From Nannocystis bainbridge (GTDB lineage: Bacteria; Myxococcota_A; Polyangia; Nannocystales; Nannocystaceae), in contig NZ_JAQNDL010000001.1 in the NCBI RefSeq assembly GCF_028368995.1, positions 3,250,001 through 3,314,000 on the forward strand: a stretch of DNA of 64,000 nt, read 5' to 3'. The translations under genes and the position numbers were made by a program. Shown here in pieces: positions 33,962 to 42,856 of this stretch. The notes beneath the pieces are model-generated. The model saw nothing but the letters and a program-made list of their open reading frames with translations, ran no database searches and was not told the DNA's origin. Positions within the stretch are counted from its first letter, which is position 1. The number at the start of each line of letters is the position of its first letter.

Positions 33962-35164
33962 ATGAACATGTTGCACACGCCCTACGTGACCGAGCGGGCG
34001 CTCGGGCTGCTGGACGCGGCGCGCTGGCGGCCGCTCGAGGACGCGCTGGCGGTCTTCGTAACCGACCTGCGGGCCCGGCCGGTCGACGAGGAGGCCGGCG
34101 AGGACGCCGCCGCGCGCGTGTACCTCAAGCGGCTGGCGACGGCCGGGCTGCTCGAGTGGGTGGTGCCGGCGGCCTGGGGCGGCGCCGAGCTCGGCGAGGG
34201 CGAGGCCCGGGCGTCGGCGCTGTCGTCGACCGCCATCTGCCTGATCCGCCAGTGGCTCGCGCGCGAGAGCGGGGCGCTCGACACCGCCTTCGTCATGCAG
34301 GGCCTGGGCTCGTTCCCGCTGGCGCTGGCCGCCGACGAGTCGCTGCGCCGCTACGTGCTGCCGCGCGTGGCCAGCGGCGCGACGATCTGCGCGTTCGCCC
34401 TGACCGAGCCGGAGGCCGGGTCCGACGTCAAGAACCTGCGCACGCTGGCGACCACGGTCGACGGCGGGGTGGTGCTCGACGGCAGCAAGTGCTTCATCAG
34501 CAACGCCGGGCTGGCCGACAGCTACGTGGTGTTCGCCCGCGAGGCCGGCGAGGGCAAGCCGCGCTTCTCGGCGTTCTTCGTGGCCGGCGACGCACCTGGC
34601 CTTTCGGTCATCCGCACGCGCGTGCTGGCGCCGCACCCGATCGGCACGGTCAAGCTCGAGCGGGTGTTCGTGCCCGCGGCCCACCGCGTCGGCGAGCCCG
34701 GCGCGGGCCTCAAGCTGGCGCTCGGCAACCTCGACGTGTTCCGCGTCAGCGTCGGCGCGGCGGCCCTCGGCCTGGCCGACCGCGCGCTGGCCGAGACGGT
34801 GGCCCACCTCAAGCGCCGGGTCCAGTTCGGCAAGCCGCTGGCGGAGCAGCAGGGCCTGCAGTTCGCGCTCGCCGACCTGGCGACCGATCAGCTGGCGGCG
34901 CAGCTGCTGGTGTACCGCGCGGCCGGAGCCCGCGACGCCGGACACGCGACGTCCGACATGGCGGCGATGGCGAAGATGCACGCGACGGAGTCGGCGCAGC
35001 GAGCGATCGATCGCGCGGTGCAGAGCTTCGGCGGCCTCGGCGTGACGGTGGGCGAGGTGCCGGAGCGGCTCTACCGGGAGATCCGCGCCCTGCGGATCTA
35101 CGAGGGCGCGACCGAGGTGCAGAAGCTGGTGATCGCCCGCGCGCTGCTGGACGAGCGCGGCTGA
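33962..35164 (+). CDS. Acyl-CoA dehydrogenase
   Basis: 400 aa. [14 protein letters not shown] (FAD/substrate loop), [53 protein letters not shown] and the C-terminal [14 protein letters not shown] that carries the conserved flavin-side segment. Starts at ATG 33962, 165 bp after the hydratase; the gap holds the 14-bp array. With RidA and the hydratase it makes a three-gene CoA-ester module. No CoA ligase or monooxygenase is in the window, so the substrate cannot be named. Confidence 0.92.
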   Translation: MNMLHTPYVTERALGLLDAARWRPLEDALAVFVTDLRARPVDEEAGEDAAARVYLKRLATAGLLEWVVPAAWGGAELGEGEARASALSSTAICLIRQWLARESGALDTAFVMQGLGSFPLALAADESLRRYVLPRVASGATICAFALTEPEAGSDVKNLRTLATTVDGGVVLDGSKCFISNAGLADSYVVFAREAGEGKPRFSAFFVAGDAPGLSVIRTRVLAPHPIGTVKLERVFVPAAHRVGEPGAGLKLALGNLDVFRVSVGAAALGLADRALAETVAHLKRRVQFGKPLAEQQGLQFALADLATDQLAAQLLVYRAAGARDAGHATSDMAAMAKMHATESAQRAIDRAVQSFGGLGVTVGEVPERLYREIRALRIYEGATEVQKLVIARALLDERG

Positions 35165-35390
35165 GGCCGTTCGGCGATCGTGGCCGTCGCGGCAGCCGAG
35201 GTCGGCTCCGCCAGTGCGGCCTGGGCTGCTGCGCATCGGCCGAGCTCGACGCCATGCGACAGCGAGGCCGCGGCAGCCGTGTGCCAGGCGGGCTGCCGCA
35301 GCGCGTCGCGCCGTCGGGCGGCCGGGCGGCCGCGTGAGCGCGCGACAAAGCGCTTGCCGGCCGGCGCGCGGCCTCGCTACGCTTCGCGGC

Positions 35391-36155
35391 ATGACCAGGC
35401 CCCGAAGCGCCGCGCGCCGCGTCGTCCTGCTCGGGGCGCTGACGCTGGGCGGCTGCTCGGGCGCGCCCGCCGAGCGCGTGGTGCATGTCGCCGCGGCCAT
35501 GTCCCTGAAGGAGGCCTTCACCGACCTCGAGGCCGGCTTCGAGGCGCAGCACCCGGGCGTCGACGTGGTCTTCAACTTCGCCGGCTCGCAGACCCTGGCC
35601 GCGCAGATCGTCGCCGGCGCGCCGGCGGACGTGTTCGCCTCGGCCGACCGGGCGCAGATGGAGCGCGCGGCCGCGTCGAGCCGGATGCAGCCGGCGCGGG
35701 TGTTCGCCAGGAACAAGCTGGTGATCGTCACGCCGGCGAACGATCCGTCGATCCAGGGGCCGGCCGACCTGTCGCGCGCCGGCCTGCGGCTGATCCTCGC
35801 CGGCGAGACCGTGCCGGTCGGCGCCTACGCGCGCGAGGCCCTGAACCGCCTCGGGGTGCGCGAAGCGGCCCTCGCCAACGTCGTGTCCAACGAGGAGAAC
35901 GTGCGCGGGGTGGTCGGCAAGGTCGCCACCGGCGAGGCCGACGCGGGCATCGTCTACGCCACCGACGTCACCGCGGAGCTGGCGGACAAGCTGCGCACCG
36001 TGACCCTGGCCGGCGCCGACGACGTCGTGCCGGCGTACGAGATCGCGGCCCTCGCCGACAGCCGGCAGCCCGAGCTCGCCGCCGCGTTCGTCGACCTGGT
36101 CGCCGGCCCGGCCGGGGCCGCGGCGCTCGGCAAGCGCGGCTTCCTCCCGCCGTGA
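35391..36155 (+). CDS. modA: Molybdate-binding ABC transporter protein ModA
   Basis: 254 aa. Lipobox LGGC, so a lipid-anchored binding protein. ModA motifs: VHVAAAMSLKEAFTDL, VVFNFAGSQTLAAQIVAGAPADVFASAD, ETVPVGAYAREAL, NEENVRGVVGKVATGEADAGIVYATD. Residues that bind oxyanion (Ser in AAAMS, SQ, VGAY, Y in VYATD) are all recognisable. Starts at ATG 35391 just before the signal sequence. First gene of modABC. Confidence 0.95.
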   Translation: MTRPRSAARRVVLLGALTLGGCSGAPAERVVHVAAAMSLKEAFTDLEAGFEAQHPGVDVVFNFAGSQTLAAQIVAGAPADVFASADRAQMERAAASSRMQPARVFARNKLVIVTPANDPSIQGPADLSRAGLRLILAGETVPVGAYAREALNRLGVREAALANVVSNEENVRGVVGKVATGEADAGIVYATDVTAELADKLRTVTLAGADDVVPAYEIAALADSRQPELAAAFVDLVAGPAGAAALGKRGFLPP

Positions 36156-36161
36156 TCGGGC

Positions 36162-36203
36162 TGTCCCGAGGTACCTGTCTTGGACGACATGTCCTTGAAG
36201 CCC
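36162..36203. repeat. 14-bp-period palindrome array at the modA-modB junction
   Basis: Half-sites TGTCC (36162), TGTCT (36176) and TGTCC (36190) at exact 14-bp spacing, alternating with GTACC and CGACA. The modB ATG (36189) lies inside CGACATGTCC, so the repeat provides the start codon. Confidence 0.88.
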
Positions 36204-36989
36204 GGTCGCCCCGGGCACGCGAACCTGGCGATCGGCCTGCTCGCCGGCGCGGCGGTGGTGTTCTTCGCGCTGCCGCTGGTCGGCCTGCTGGTCCGGGTCG
36301 CGCCCGCCGAGGTGTGGCGGCAGCTGACGGCGCCGGCGGTGCAGACGGCGCTGCGGCTGTCGCTGACGGTGTCGCTGACCGCGGCCGGGCTGTCGCTGCT
36401 GCTCGGGCTGCCGCTGGCGTACGCGCTGGCGCGGCTGCCGTTCCCGGGCCGCGGGCTGGCGCGGGCGCTGGTGACGCTGCCGATGGTGCTGCCGCCGGTG
36501 GTCGGCGGCACGGCGCTGCTGGCGGCGTTCGGCCGCCGCGGCCTGCTCGGCGGTCCGCTGGAACATGGCCTCGGGGTCATCTTGCCGTACACGACCGGCG
36601 CGGCGGTGCTGGCGGCCACGTTCGTGGCGGCGCCGTTTTTGGTGATCACCGTCGAGGGCGCGCTGCGAGGGCTCGACCCACGGCTCGAGCAAGCGGCGGC
36701 GACGCTGGGCGCGAGCCGGCTGCGCATCGTCGCCACGGTGGTGCTGCCGGCGATCCGCCCGAGCCTGGTCGCCGGCCTGGCGCTGTGCTGGGCCCGCGCG
36801 CTCGGCGAGTTCGGGGCGACGATCACGTTCGCCGGCAACCTGCAGGGCCGCACGCAGACGATGCCGCTCGCGGTCTACGAGGCCCTGCATACCAGCCCCG
36901 ACGGCGCGGTCGCCCTCAGCCTGATCCTGCTGGCGGTGTCGCTGGCCCTCCTCGCGGCCCTGCGCGGCCATTTTTTTAAAGGGGGGTGA
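36189..36989 (+). CDS. modB: Molybdate ABC transporter permease ModB
   Basis: 266 aa from ATG 36189 (an in-frame TTG at 36180 is an alternative). Five to six membrane helices and the permease EAA loop: EQAAATLGASRLRIVATVVLPAIRPSL, with the LCWARALGEFGATITFAGN segment characteristic of ModB/CysT permeases. Start region overlaps the palindrome array, and the first residues DMSLKPG are repeat-encoded. Three bp separate its stop from modC. Confidence 0.95.
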   Translation: MSLKPGRPGHANLAIGLLAGAAVVFFALPLVGLLVRVAPAEVWRQLTAPAVQTALRLSLTVSLTAAGLSLLLGLPLAYALARLPFPGRGLARALVTLPMVLPPVVGGTALLAAFGRRGLLGGPLEHGLGVILPYTTGAAVLAATFVAAPFLVITVEGALRGLDPRLEQAAATLGASRLRIVATVVLPAIRPSLVAGLALCWARALGEFGATITFAGNLQGRTQTMPLAVYEALHTSPDGAVALSLILLAVSLALLAALRGHFFKGG

Positions 36990-36992
36990 GCG

Positions 36993-37781
36993 ATGCGGGA
37001 CTCGGAACACAGCGATCGCGCTCGACCCGACCGCGCATCACGAAGCACCTCGGCGATGACAGCAGGCCTGGTCGCCGACATCGCGGTGCGGCGCGGCGGG
37101 TTCGCGCTCGAGCTGCAGTTCGCGCTGGCGCCGGGCGCCACGGTCGCGGTGCTCGGGCCCAACGGGGCCGGCAAGTCGACCCTCGTCGAAGCGCTCGCCG
37201 GGCTGGTGCCGCTCGCGCGCGGCGAGGTCGTGCTCGCAGGGCGCACGCTCGAGCGGCCGGCGGCGCGCGTGCGCCTGTCGCCGCAGGAACGTGGCCTCGG
37301 GGTCATGTTCCAAGGGTACTGTCTGTTCGGACATCTGAGCGCGCGCGACAACGTCGCCTACGGACCGCGAGCGCGTGGGGTCGCGCGGGCGCGGGCGCGG
37401 GCCGAGGCGCAGGCGTGGCTCGAGCGGCTCGGCGTCGGCGAGGTCGGCGACCTGCGGCCGGCCGCGCTGTCGGGCGGGCAGGCCCAGCGGGTCGCGTTGG
37501 CGCGGGCGATGATCTGCCGCCCTGCCCTGCTCCTGCTCGACGAGCCGCTGGCCGCGCTCGACGTCTCGGCGCGCGCGCAGGCCCGCAGGCTGCTGGCCGG
37601 CTGGCTGGCCGAGGCCGCTGCTATCTGCGTGATCGTCAGCCACGACGTGCGCGACGCGATCGCCCTCGCCGACGAGCTGCTGGTGGTCGAGGCCGGCCGC
37701 CTCACGGCCCGCGGCACCGCGGACGAGCTGCGCGCGCGGCCGCCGACGGACTACGTCGCGGCGGTGCTCGGCGAAGGTTGA
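36993..37781 (+). CDS. modC: Molybdate ABC transporter ATP-binding protein ModC
   Basis: 262 aa. Walker A GPNGAGKS, signature LSGGQAQRVALARA, Walker B LLLLDEPLAALD, H-loop SHDVRDA. ATG 36993 has a strong AAAGGGGGG upstream; residues 1-21 are extra compared with most ModC and an internal ATG (37056) is possible. It lacks the C-terminal molybdate-sensing MOP domain. In the Q-loop the usual FQxxxLFPHL reads FQGYCLFGHL. At this point the DNA (37292-37333) matches a three-unit 14-bp palindrome array ending TGTCT-GTTC-GGACA. Confidence 0.95.
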   Translation: MRDSEHSDRARPDRASRSTSAMTAGLVADIAVRRGGFALELQFALAPGATVAVLGPNGAGKSTLVEALAGLVPLARGEVVLAGRTLERPAARVRLSPQERGLGVMFQGYCLFGHLSARDNVAYGPRARGVARARARAEAQAWLERLGVGEVGDLRPAALSGGQAQRVALARAMICRPALLLLDEPLAALDVSARAQARRLLAGWLAEAAAICVIVSHDVRDAIALADELLVVEAGRLTARGTADELRARPPTDYVAAVLGEG

Positions 37782-37866
37782 TGCGTGCGTCGCGGCGATC
37801 GCGTGGCGCGTGCCGGCGGACCGCTGCGATCAACCTGGCAGCGAGACCTCGAACCATCCCACAACA

Positions 37867-38081
37867 TGTCCCCGAGGACATGTCCATACGTGCCTAGCGA
37901 TGATCGCGTGGCGCGAGTGAGCACCGGCGACCCGTGGCGAGGAACCTGCCCGCGGGACCTCGAACCAGACCTGTCCCCGAGGACATGTCCATAAGCACAA
38001 CGCAGCGACCGCGTGGCGCATCGATGAGATGCTCGCGGGGCATCGACCGGGCCGAATCAGCCTGTCCCCGGGGACATGTTC
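37867..38081. repeat. Palindrome cluster in the modC/glycosyltransferase convergent gap
   Basis: The 373-bp gap 37782-38154 contains three exact TGTCC-N4-GGACA copies (37867-37880 spacer CCGA, 37972-37985 spacer CCGA, 38063-38076 spacer CCGG). Each is followed immediately by TGTCC or TGTTC. The sequence between them repeats loosely (GATCGCGTGGCG... GACCTCGAACCA). No gene is seen. Confidence 0.93.
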
Positions 38082-38154
38082 ATGATACCGGCGTGATTCA
38101 AGAAGGCGCGGATCCCCGCGAGCACTCGGGCCGCCGTGCCTCGCTATCACCGGC

Positions 38155-39258
38155 TCACTTGCGGCGCTTCTGCTCGAGATCGCTGTAGAGCGCGTCGTAG
38201 CGGCTCGCCATCTGTGTCAGCGAGAACTCGCGGGCCGCCAGGGTCGCGGCGGCTTCGGACCACGAGGCGACGTGGTCGCCGTGGACCACCTCCGCGATCG
38301 CGCGGGCGAACGCGTCGGGCTCGGCCGGCGCGGCCAGGCCCGCGCGCAGGCCCGCGCCGTGGCCCACGTGCAGCAGCTCCGCCGCCGGCGAGACATCGAC
38401 GATCGCGGCCGGCACCCCGCGGGCCAGGCCCTCGAGCAGCGCCAGCGGCAGATCGACCTTCTTGCGCGTGTGCGTGGCCGCGAACAGCTGCAGCGCGCTG
38501 CGGCGGTACAGCGCGTCCATGTCGGCCACCTCGGCCAGCAGCTCCACCCGGCCCGACGCCAGCTCGCCGGCCAGGTCGCGCTGGATCCCTGCGCGCGCCT
38601 CCGCGTCGCCCTCTGCTTTCGGTCGGCACGCGATCGTCAGCGACCAGCCGCTCGCCGCGGTCGCGCGGGCCAGCGCCACCAGGCGCGCGGCGATGTCGCG
38701 ATCGAGGTCACCGGCGTAGAGCAGGCGCTTGCGGCCGGCGACCTCGGTCGGGTGGTCGGCCGCGGTGGCGGCCACGGCCGGGCGGATCGTGGCGATCTTG
38801 TTCTCGGGCACGCCGGCGTCGCGCAGGCGCCGGGCTGTCCCGTGGGACAGGGCGACCACCGCGTCGAGCGGGCGCAGCAGCGGGGTCCAGGCCTCGGCCT
38901 CGTGCGACGACATCAAGCTCTGCACGAACAGCCGCCGCGGCTGCAGCCGGCGCAGCAGCGACACCACCGCCGCCGTCGCCTTGCCTGGCGTAAAGGACAG
39001 GTGCACCGGCATGCCCGGGTGGCGCAGCATCGCCGCCAGCGCCCGCAGCTTGTCGGTCATCGTCGGCGCGTAGCCGGCCGGCGGCGCGCCGATCACCCGG
39101 TCGCCTGTGGGCCGCAGCGGCGCCGCCGGGTCGCCGAGATAGGCCAGCTGCCGGCTCTCCGGCATGTGCTGCACCAGGTCGCGCAGCAGCACGGTGCTGC
39201 CGTCGCGGAACGGCGTCCGCAGCGGCTTGGAGATGATGAGCCAGGGCTTTTGGGACAT
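38155..39258 (-). CDS. Glycosyltransferase, GT4-like
   Basis: 367 aa. The second Rossmann half is visible: KRLLYAGDLDRDIAARLVALARA, then VELLAEVADMDALYRRSALQLFAATHTRKKVDLPLALLEGLARGVPAAIVD, the E-x7-E-like region of GT4 enzymes. The N-terminal half has the acceptor-side fold. ATG 39258 lies inside GGACATGTCC, a palindrome-family core. The flippase upstream ends 3 bp before, so the two are one operon. Probably adds a sugar to an exported polysaccharide or lipid-linked oligosaccharide. An exact palindrome copy lies at 38836-38849. Confidence 0.85.
   Translation of the reverse strand: MSQKPWLIISKPLRTPFRDGSTVLLRDLVQHMPESRQLAYLGDPAAPLRPTGDRVIGAPPAGYAPTMTDKLRALAAMLRHPGMPVHLSFTPGKATAAVVSLLRRLQPRRLFVQSLMSSHEAEAWTPLLRPLDAVVALSHGTARRLRDAGVPENKIATIRPAVAATAADHPTEVAGRKRLLYAGDLDRDIAARLVALARATAASGWSLTIACRPKAEGDAEARAGIQRDLAGELASGRVELLAEVADMDALYRRSALQLFAATHTRKKVDLPLALLEGLARGVPAAIVDVSPAAELLHVGHGAGLRAGLAAPAEPDAFARAIAEVVHGDHVASWSEAAATLAAREFSLTQMASRYDALYSDLEQKRRK
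38836..38849. repeat. TGTCC-N4-GGACA palindrome (coding, glycosyltransferase)
   Basis: Exact copy, spacer CGTG, extended to CTGTCC/GGACAG; encodes ALSHGTARR in the minus-strand gene. Confidence 0.88.
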
Positions 39259-39261
39259 GTC

Positions 39262-40734
39262 CTAAGGAGCACGCTTCTTGCGGAGCTCGCGGAGCTCCGC
39301 CGGCGTGACGGCGCGGGTGACGGCGACGGCGCCGAGGAACACGGCGGCGAGCAGCGCCAGCTTGACGATGATGAGGAGCTTGCTGGTCGGCGCCCACGCC
39401 CGCGACGCGGCCTCGACCAGGGCGACGGCCGCCAGCAGCTTGAGCAGGTAGACCGGCGAGAGCGCCGCCCCGAGGCTGCGGGCCAGCGCGATCAGGCTGA
39501 CGACCGCGCCGGCGGCCCCGCCGATCGCCACCGCCGTGGCCGCGCCCGAGGTGAAGCTCTGCGGCACCAGCACGAGGCCGGCCGCGCCGACGACCAGCAG
39601 CGGCACCGCGATCAGCAGCAGCGCCAGCCGCGAGCGGCGGGTGCTGTTGAAGATCCACGCCGCCGTGACCGTGAGCGAGTAGCCCGACATGCCCCACACC
39701 AGGAGCCGCAGCTCGCCCGCGGCCTCGCCGTAGGCGGCCGGGAACAGCAGCCGCTGGACCTCGGGCGCCGCGCCGGCGCCGACGCTGCTCATGAAGCACA
39801 GCAGGAACACGCTGATCTTGGCGGTCGCGGTGACGTAGCGCTCGATCTGGGCCCGGTCGCTCTGCGCCTGCAGCGTCGCGATCAGCGGGAACATCACCAG
39901 GCTGACCGCGTTCATCATGCTGTAGGGCACGCGCGCGACCAGGTTGGCGCTCGAGTAGAAGCCGACGGCGTCCTTCTGCGCCTGCGAGGTGGTGAACTGC
40001 TTGAGCAGCACCAGGTCGAGCGCCTGCAGCAGGTTGACGCCGGCGGTGAACACCAGCAGGAGGCCGGTGAACTCGGCCATCGCCGGCAGCGGGCCGGCGG
40101 CGCCGCCGGCGGCGCGCGGGCGGCTGCGGCTGACGAACACGATCGACAGGCCGAAGGCCAGCAGCGACGCGAAGGTGAAGCCGCCGAGGATCTCGGCCAG
40201 CCCGAAGCCCATGGCCGCGGCGCCGACGATCAGCGTCGTCTTCGTCATCGCCATGAAGATGTCGAGGCCGGCCTGGAACTGGAATTTGCGGACGGCGTTG
40301 AGCGTGCCGACGTTGACCGCGTAGGCGGCGTAGATCAGCGGGATGATGCCGACCACACGCAGCGCGCCGGCCAGCGACGGGTCGCGCAGCGCGTGGGTGG
40401 CGAGCAGGTCGGCGCCGAGGATGAAGACGAGGGCGACCAGACCGCCGAGCACGCCGGCCAGGCGGAAGCCCCGCCGCCGGAGCTCGTCGTAGGACGGCAG
40501 GCCGGCGTCGAACTCGGCCGACATCGGACGACTGACCGCGAACAGCAGCGTCTGGATCAGCACCATGTTCGGGATGGCGATGATCTGGCTGACGACCGTG
40601 TAATCGCCGAACGTGCCTGGAGGCACGAGGCGCGTCAGGGCGATCGAAACGGCGTAGCCGGCGAGCAGGAAGAAGAGCTTGGCAAAGCCGAGAGAAAGGC
40701 CGCCCTTGCTGAGTTCGCTGGCGTCTGTGGCCAC
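39262..40734 (-). CDS. Polysaccharide flippase (Wzx/MOP superfamily)
   Basis: 490 aa with about 12-14 hydrophobic segments. The opening LSLGFAKLFFLLAGYAVSIALTRLVPPGTFGDYTVV is the typical first helix and loop of oligosaccharide flippases; AVGFYSSANLVARVPYSMMNAVSLVMFP is the conserved mid-protein segment. Exports lipid-linked sugar across the inner membrane. First of a two-gene operon with the glycosyltransferase. A short basic tail (LRKKRAP) follows the last helix. Confidence 0.9.
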   Translation of the reverse strand: MATDASELSKGGLSLGFAKLFFLLAGYAVSIALTRLVPPGTFGDYTVVSQIIAIPNMVLIQTLLFAVSRPMSAEFDAGLPSYDELRRRGFRLAGVLGGLVALVFILGADLLATHALRDPSLAGALRVVGIIPLIYAAYAVNVGTLNAVRKFQFQAGLDIFMAMTKTTLIVGAAAMGFGLAEILGGFTFASLLAFGLSIVFVSRSRPRAAGGAAGPLPAMAEFTGLLLVFTAGVNLLQALDLVLLKQFTTSQAQKDAVGFYSSANLVARVPYSMMNAVSLVMFPLIATLQAQSDRAQIERYVTATAKISVFLLCFMSSVGAGAAPEVQRLLFPAAYGEAAGELRLLVWGMSGYSLTVTAAWIFNSTRRSRLALLLIAVPLLVVGAAGLVLVPQSFTSGAATAVAIGGAAGAVVSLIALARSLGAALSPVYLLKLLAAVALVEAASRAWAPTSKLLIIVKLALLAAVFLGAVAVTRAVTPAELRELRKKRAP

Positions 40735-40904
40735 GGGTCGCGCACACTATCACGATGCACACCGAGCAACGGCAGCGCGGGCCACCTGGGCGGCCGCGAC
40801 GAGCAGCGGAAGGCGCGCCCGCGGCGAATGCGCAATGGCGTCGAGTTTGACGTCCACGCCCTCCGTTACCTACTCTGGCGATGACGATCCCCCCAGCGTC
40901 GCAC

Positions 40905-40982
<78 letters not shown>

Positions 40983-40994
40983 CAGGCGTCCCCC

Positions 40995-41807
40995 ATGACA
41001 GATATCCACCCGCAAATCCCCGCCCTTCGTACGCTGCAACGTCAGGACCGTCGCCTCACCCTGATGGAGCGGCGCCTGAGCGAGATCCCCAGCCGGATCG
41101 TCACCCTCGACACCGACCTGCACAAGCTCGAGCAGATGCTCTCCAGCGAGCGCAGCAAGCTCGACGACACGCGCTCGTTCCAGCAGCGGCAGGAGATGCA
41201 GCTCCACGACGAAGAGGACCTGATCCGCAGCAGCAAGGCCAAGCTCGGCGCGATCAAGACCGCCCGCGAGCTCAACGCCCAGCAGCGCGAGCTCGAGACG
41301 ACCCGCCGCATGGTCCAGACCCGCACCGGCGAGATCGGCAAGCTGCAGGAGGCGGTCCACAAGACCGAGGCCCAGATCGCCAAGATGGACGCCGCGCTGC
41401 AGGCGCTGCGCCAGACCGCCGATGCCGAGAAGACCAAGCTCGGCGAGGAGCAGGGCCGCCTGAACGAGTCGATCGACAAGGCCAAGAAGGTCCGCACCCG
41501 CCTGGTCAAGGACATCGACCGCGAGACGCTGGCCTCCTACGAGCGGATCCGCAGGCGCCTCGGCGGCGTGGCGTTCGTCGCCGCCCACCGCGAGCGCTGC
41601 ACCGCCTGCAAGATGGTCATCCCGCACATCATGTACACCCGCCTGCTCAAGGGCCGGGAGATCCCCGCCTGCGAGTCCTGCGGCCGCCTGCTCTACTGGT
41701 CAGGCCACTTCCCCGAGGACCACAACACCTTCGAGGCGAAGAAAGAAGAAGACACCAGCAAGCCGAAGCCCGCCGCGGACGTGATCCCCGGCGTGCGCGA
41801 GTTCTGA
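40995..41807 (+). CDS. Coiled-coil protein with C4 zinc ribbon (DUF164/CT398 type)
   Basis: 270 aa. Residues ~15-190 are a long antiparallel coiled coil rich in Gln/Glu/Arg/Leu, followed by a C4 zinc ribbon C202-x2-C205...C226-x2-C229. The spacing and KxxIPxCxxCGRLLYW ending match the zf-RING_7 / CT398 family, whose members associate with flagellar or secretion components in some bacteria and with nucleic acids in others. Cytoplasmic. Probably co-transcribed with the tRNA. Confidence 0.85.
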   Translation: MTDIHPQIPALRTLQRQDRRLTLMERRLSEIPSRIVTLDTDLHKLEQMLSSERSKLDDTRSFQQRQEMQLHDEEDLIRSSKAKLGAIKTARELNAQQRELETTRRMVQTRTGEIGKLQEAVHKTEAQIAKMDAALQALRQTADAEKTKLGEEQGRLNESIDKAKKVRTRLVKDIDRETLASYERIRRRLGGVAFVAAHRERCTACKMVIPHIMYTRLLKGREIPACESCGRLLYWSGHFPEDHNTFEAKKEEDTSKPKPAADVIPGVREF

Positions 41808-41816
41808 TCGCCGCCG

Positions 41817-41840
41817 GCGCGGCCGGGAGCCCGGCCGCGC
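41817..41840 (+). terminator. Strong GC hairpin after the zinc-ribbon gene
   Basis: GCGCGGCCGGG and CCCGGCCGCGC form an 11-bp perfect stem with a 2-nt spacer, 9 bp after the stop. There is no U-tract, so its termination efficiency is uncertain. Confidence 0.55.
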
Positions 41841-41907
41841 GAGCGCTCGGTCGAAGCCCGCGGCCGCATGAGCCGGTCCGCGTGGGCTGAGCGACTCGCT
41901 CGGCGGC

Positions 41908-42111
41908 CTGTCCGTCGGGACAGGCTGAGACGGGCAGGCAGGTCCGCGAGGACGGCTCGAGTCGTTCCGGCGGGGCGACCGACCTGTCTGTCGTAACAGG
42001 CTGAGACGTGCGAACCTGTCCATGCGGACAGGTCGGCTCGCTGCGAGCGAGCGACACGTCTTTCGGGACAGGCTGATACGGTGGCGCGAAGGGACCTGTC
42101 CGTGCGGACAG
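41908..42111. repeat. Palindrome cluster in the zinc-ribbon/queC convergent gap
   Basis: Exact copies at 41909-41922 (GTCG), 42017-42030 (ATGC) and 42097-42110 (GTGC), with one- or two-mismatch copies near 41984 and 42055. Perfect pairing extends to 20 bp at the first (GCCTGTCC...GGACAGGC) and second (ACCTGTCC...GGACAGGT). Several are followed by CTGAGACG or CTGATACG, so the unit is larger than the palindrome. Confidence 0.94.
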
Positions 42112-42117
42112 ATCGCC

Positions 42118-42825
42118 TCACACGTAGCGCGTCGGGTCTTCCACGCCGGCGGCGACGAAGCCGTCGCGGCGCAGGCGGCAGCTTTCGCAGCGGCCGCAGG
42201 CGCGCGGGCGGTCGTCTTCGACCCGCGGGTCGTAGCAGGACACCGTGTCGGCGTAGTCGACCCCGGCGGCCTGGCCCGCTTCGATGATCTGGCGCTTGGA
42301 CCAGTCGATCAGCGGCGCGCGCACGCGCAGCGGCTTGCCCTCGACCCCGGCGCGGGTGGCCTCGGCGGCGAGGCGCTCGAACGCGGCCAGGAACTCGGGG
42401 CGGCAGTCGGGGTAGCCGGAGTAGTCGACCGCGTTGACGCCGACCCAGATCTCGCCAGCGCCGAGGACCTCGGCCCAGCCGAGCGCGTAGGCGAGGAAGA
42501 GGGTGTTGCGGGCGGGGACGTAGGTGCTGGGGATCTCGCCGGCGACGGGCTGGCTGTCCTTGGGGACAGCTGCGCTGCTGGCCTGCAGCAGCGAGGTGCC
42601 GGCGGCGACGAGGCGGCCGAGGTGGGCCAGGTCGACGACCTCGTGGGCGCGCGCGCCGAAGCGGGCCGCCTGGCGCGCGGCGCTCTCGAGCTCGACCTCG
42701 TGGCGCTGGCCGTAGCGGAAGCTGAGCGCGTAGGTCTCGCGCCCCTCGCTGGCGGCGAGCGCCAGCACGGTCGTCGAGTCGAGGCCGCCGCTGAGGAGGA
42801 CGACGGCGCGCACTGGTTCGGTCAT
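42118..42825 (-). CDS. queC: 7-cyano-7-deazaguanine synthase QueC
   Basis: 235 aa. PP-loop [60 protein letters not shown] and the zinc site C-Y-D...[15 protein letters not shown]. Makes preQ0 from CDG in queuosine synthesis. The variable loop before [12 protein letters not shown] reads [10 protein letters not shown] and is encoded by an exact palindrome-family copy (42555-42568). No other que gene is in the window. A lipoprotein gene lies 31 bp upstream on the same strand. Confidence 0.96.
   Translation of the reverse strand: MTEPVRAVVLLSGGLDSTTVLALAASEGRETYALSFRYGQRHEVELESAARQAARFGARAHEVVDLAHLGRLVAAGTSLLQASSAAVPKDSQPVAGEIPSTYVPARNTLFLAYALGWAEVLGAGEIWVGVNAVDYSGYPDCRPEFLAAFERLAAEATRAGVEGKPLRVRAPLIDWSKRQIIEAGQAAGVDYADTVSCYDPRVEDDRPRACGRCESCRLRRDGFVAAGVEDPTRYV
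42555..42568. repeat. TGTCC-N4-GGACA palindrome (coding, queC)
   Basis: Exact copy, spacer TTGG, extended to GCTGTCC/GGACAGC; sits in the variable surface loop of QueC. Confidence 0.9.
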
Positions 42826-42856
42826 GGCGACCTCGAGGGGCGGAGGACCGCCGACC

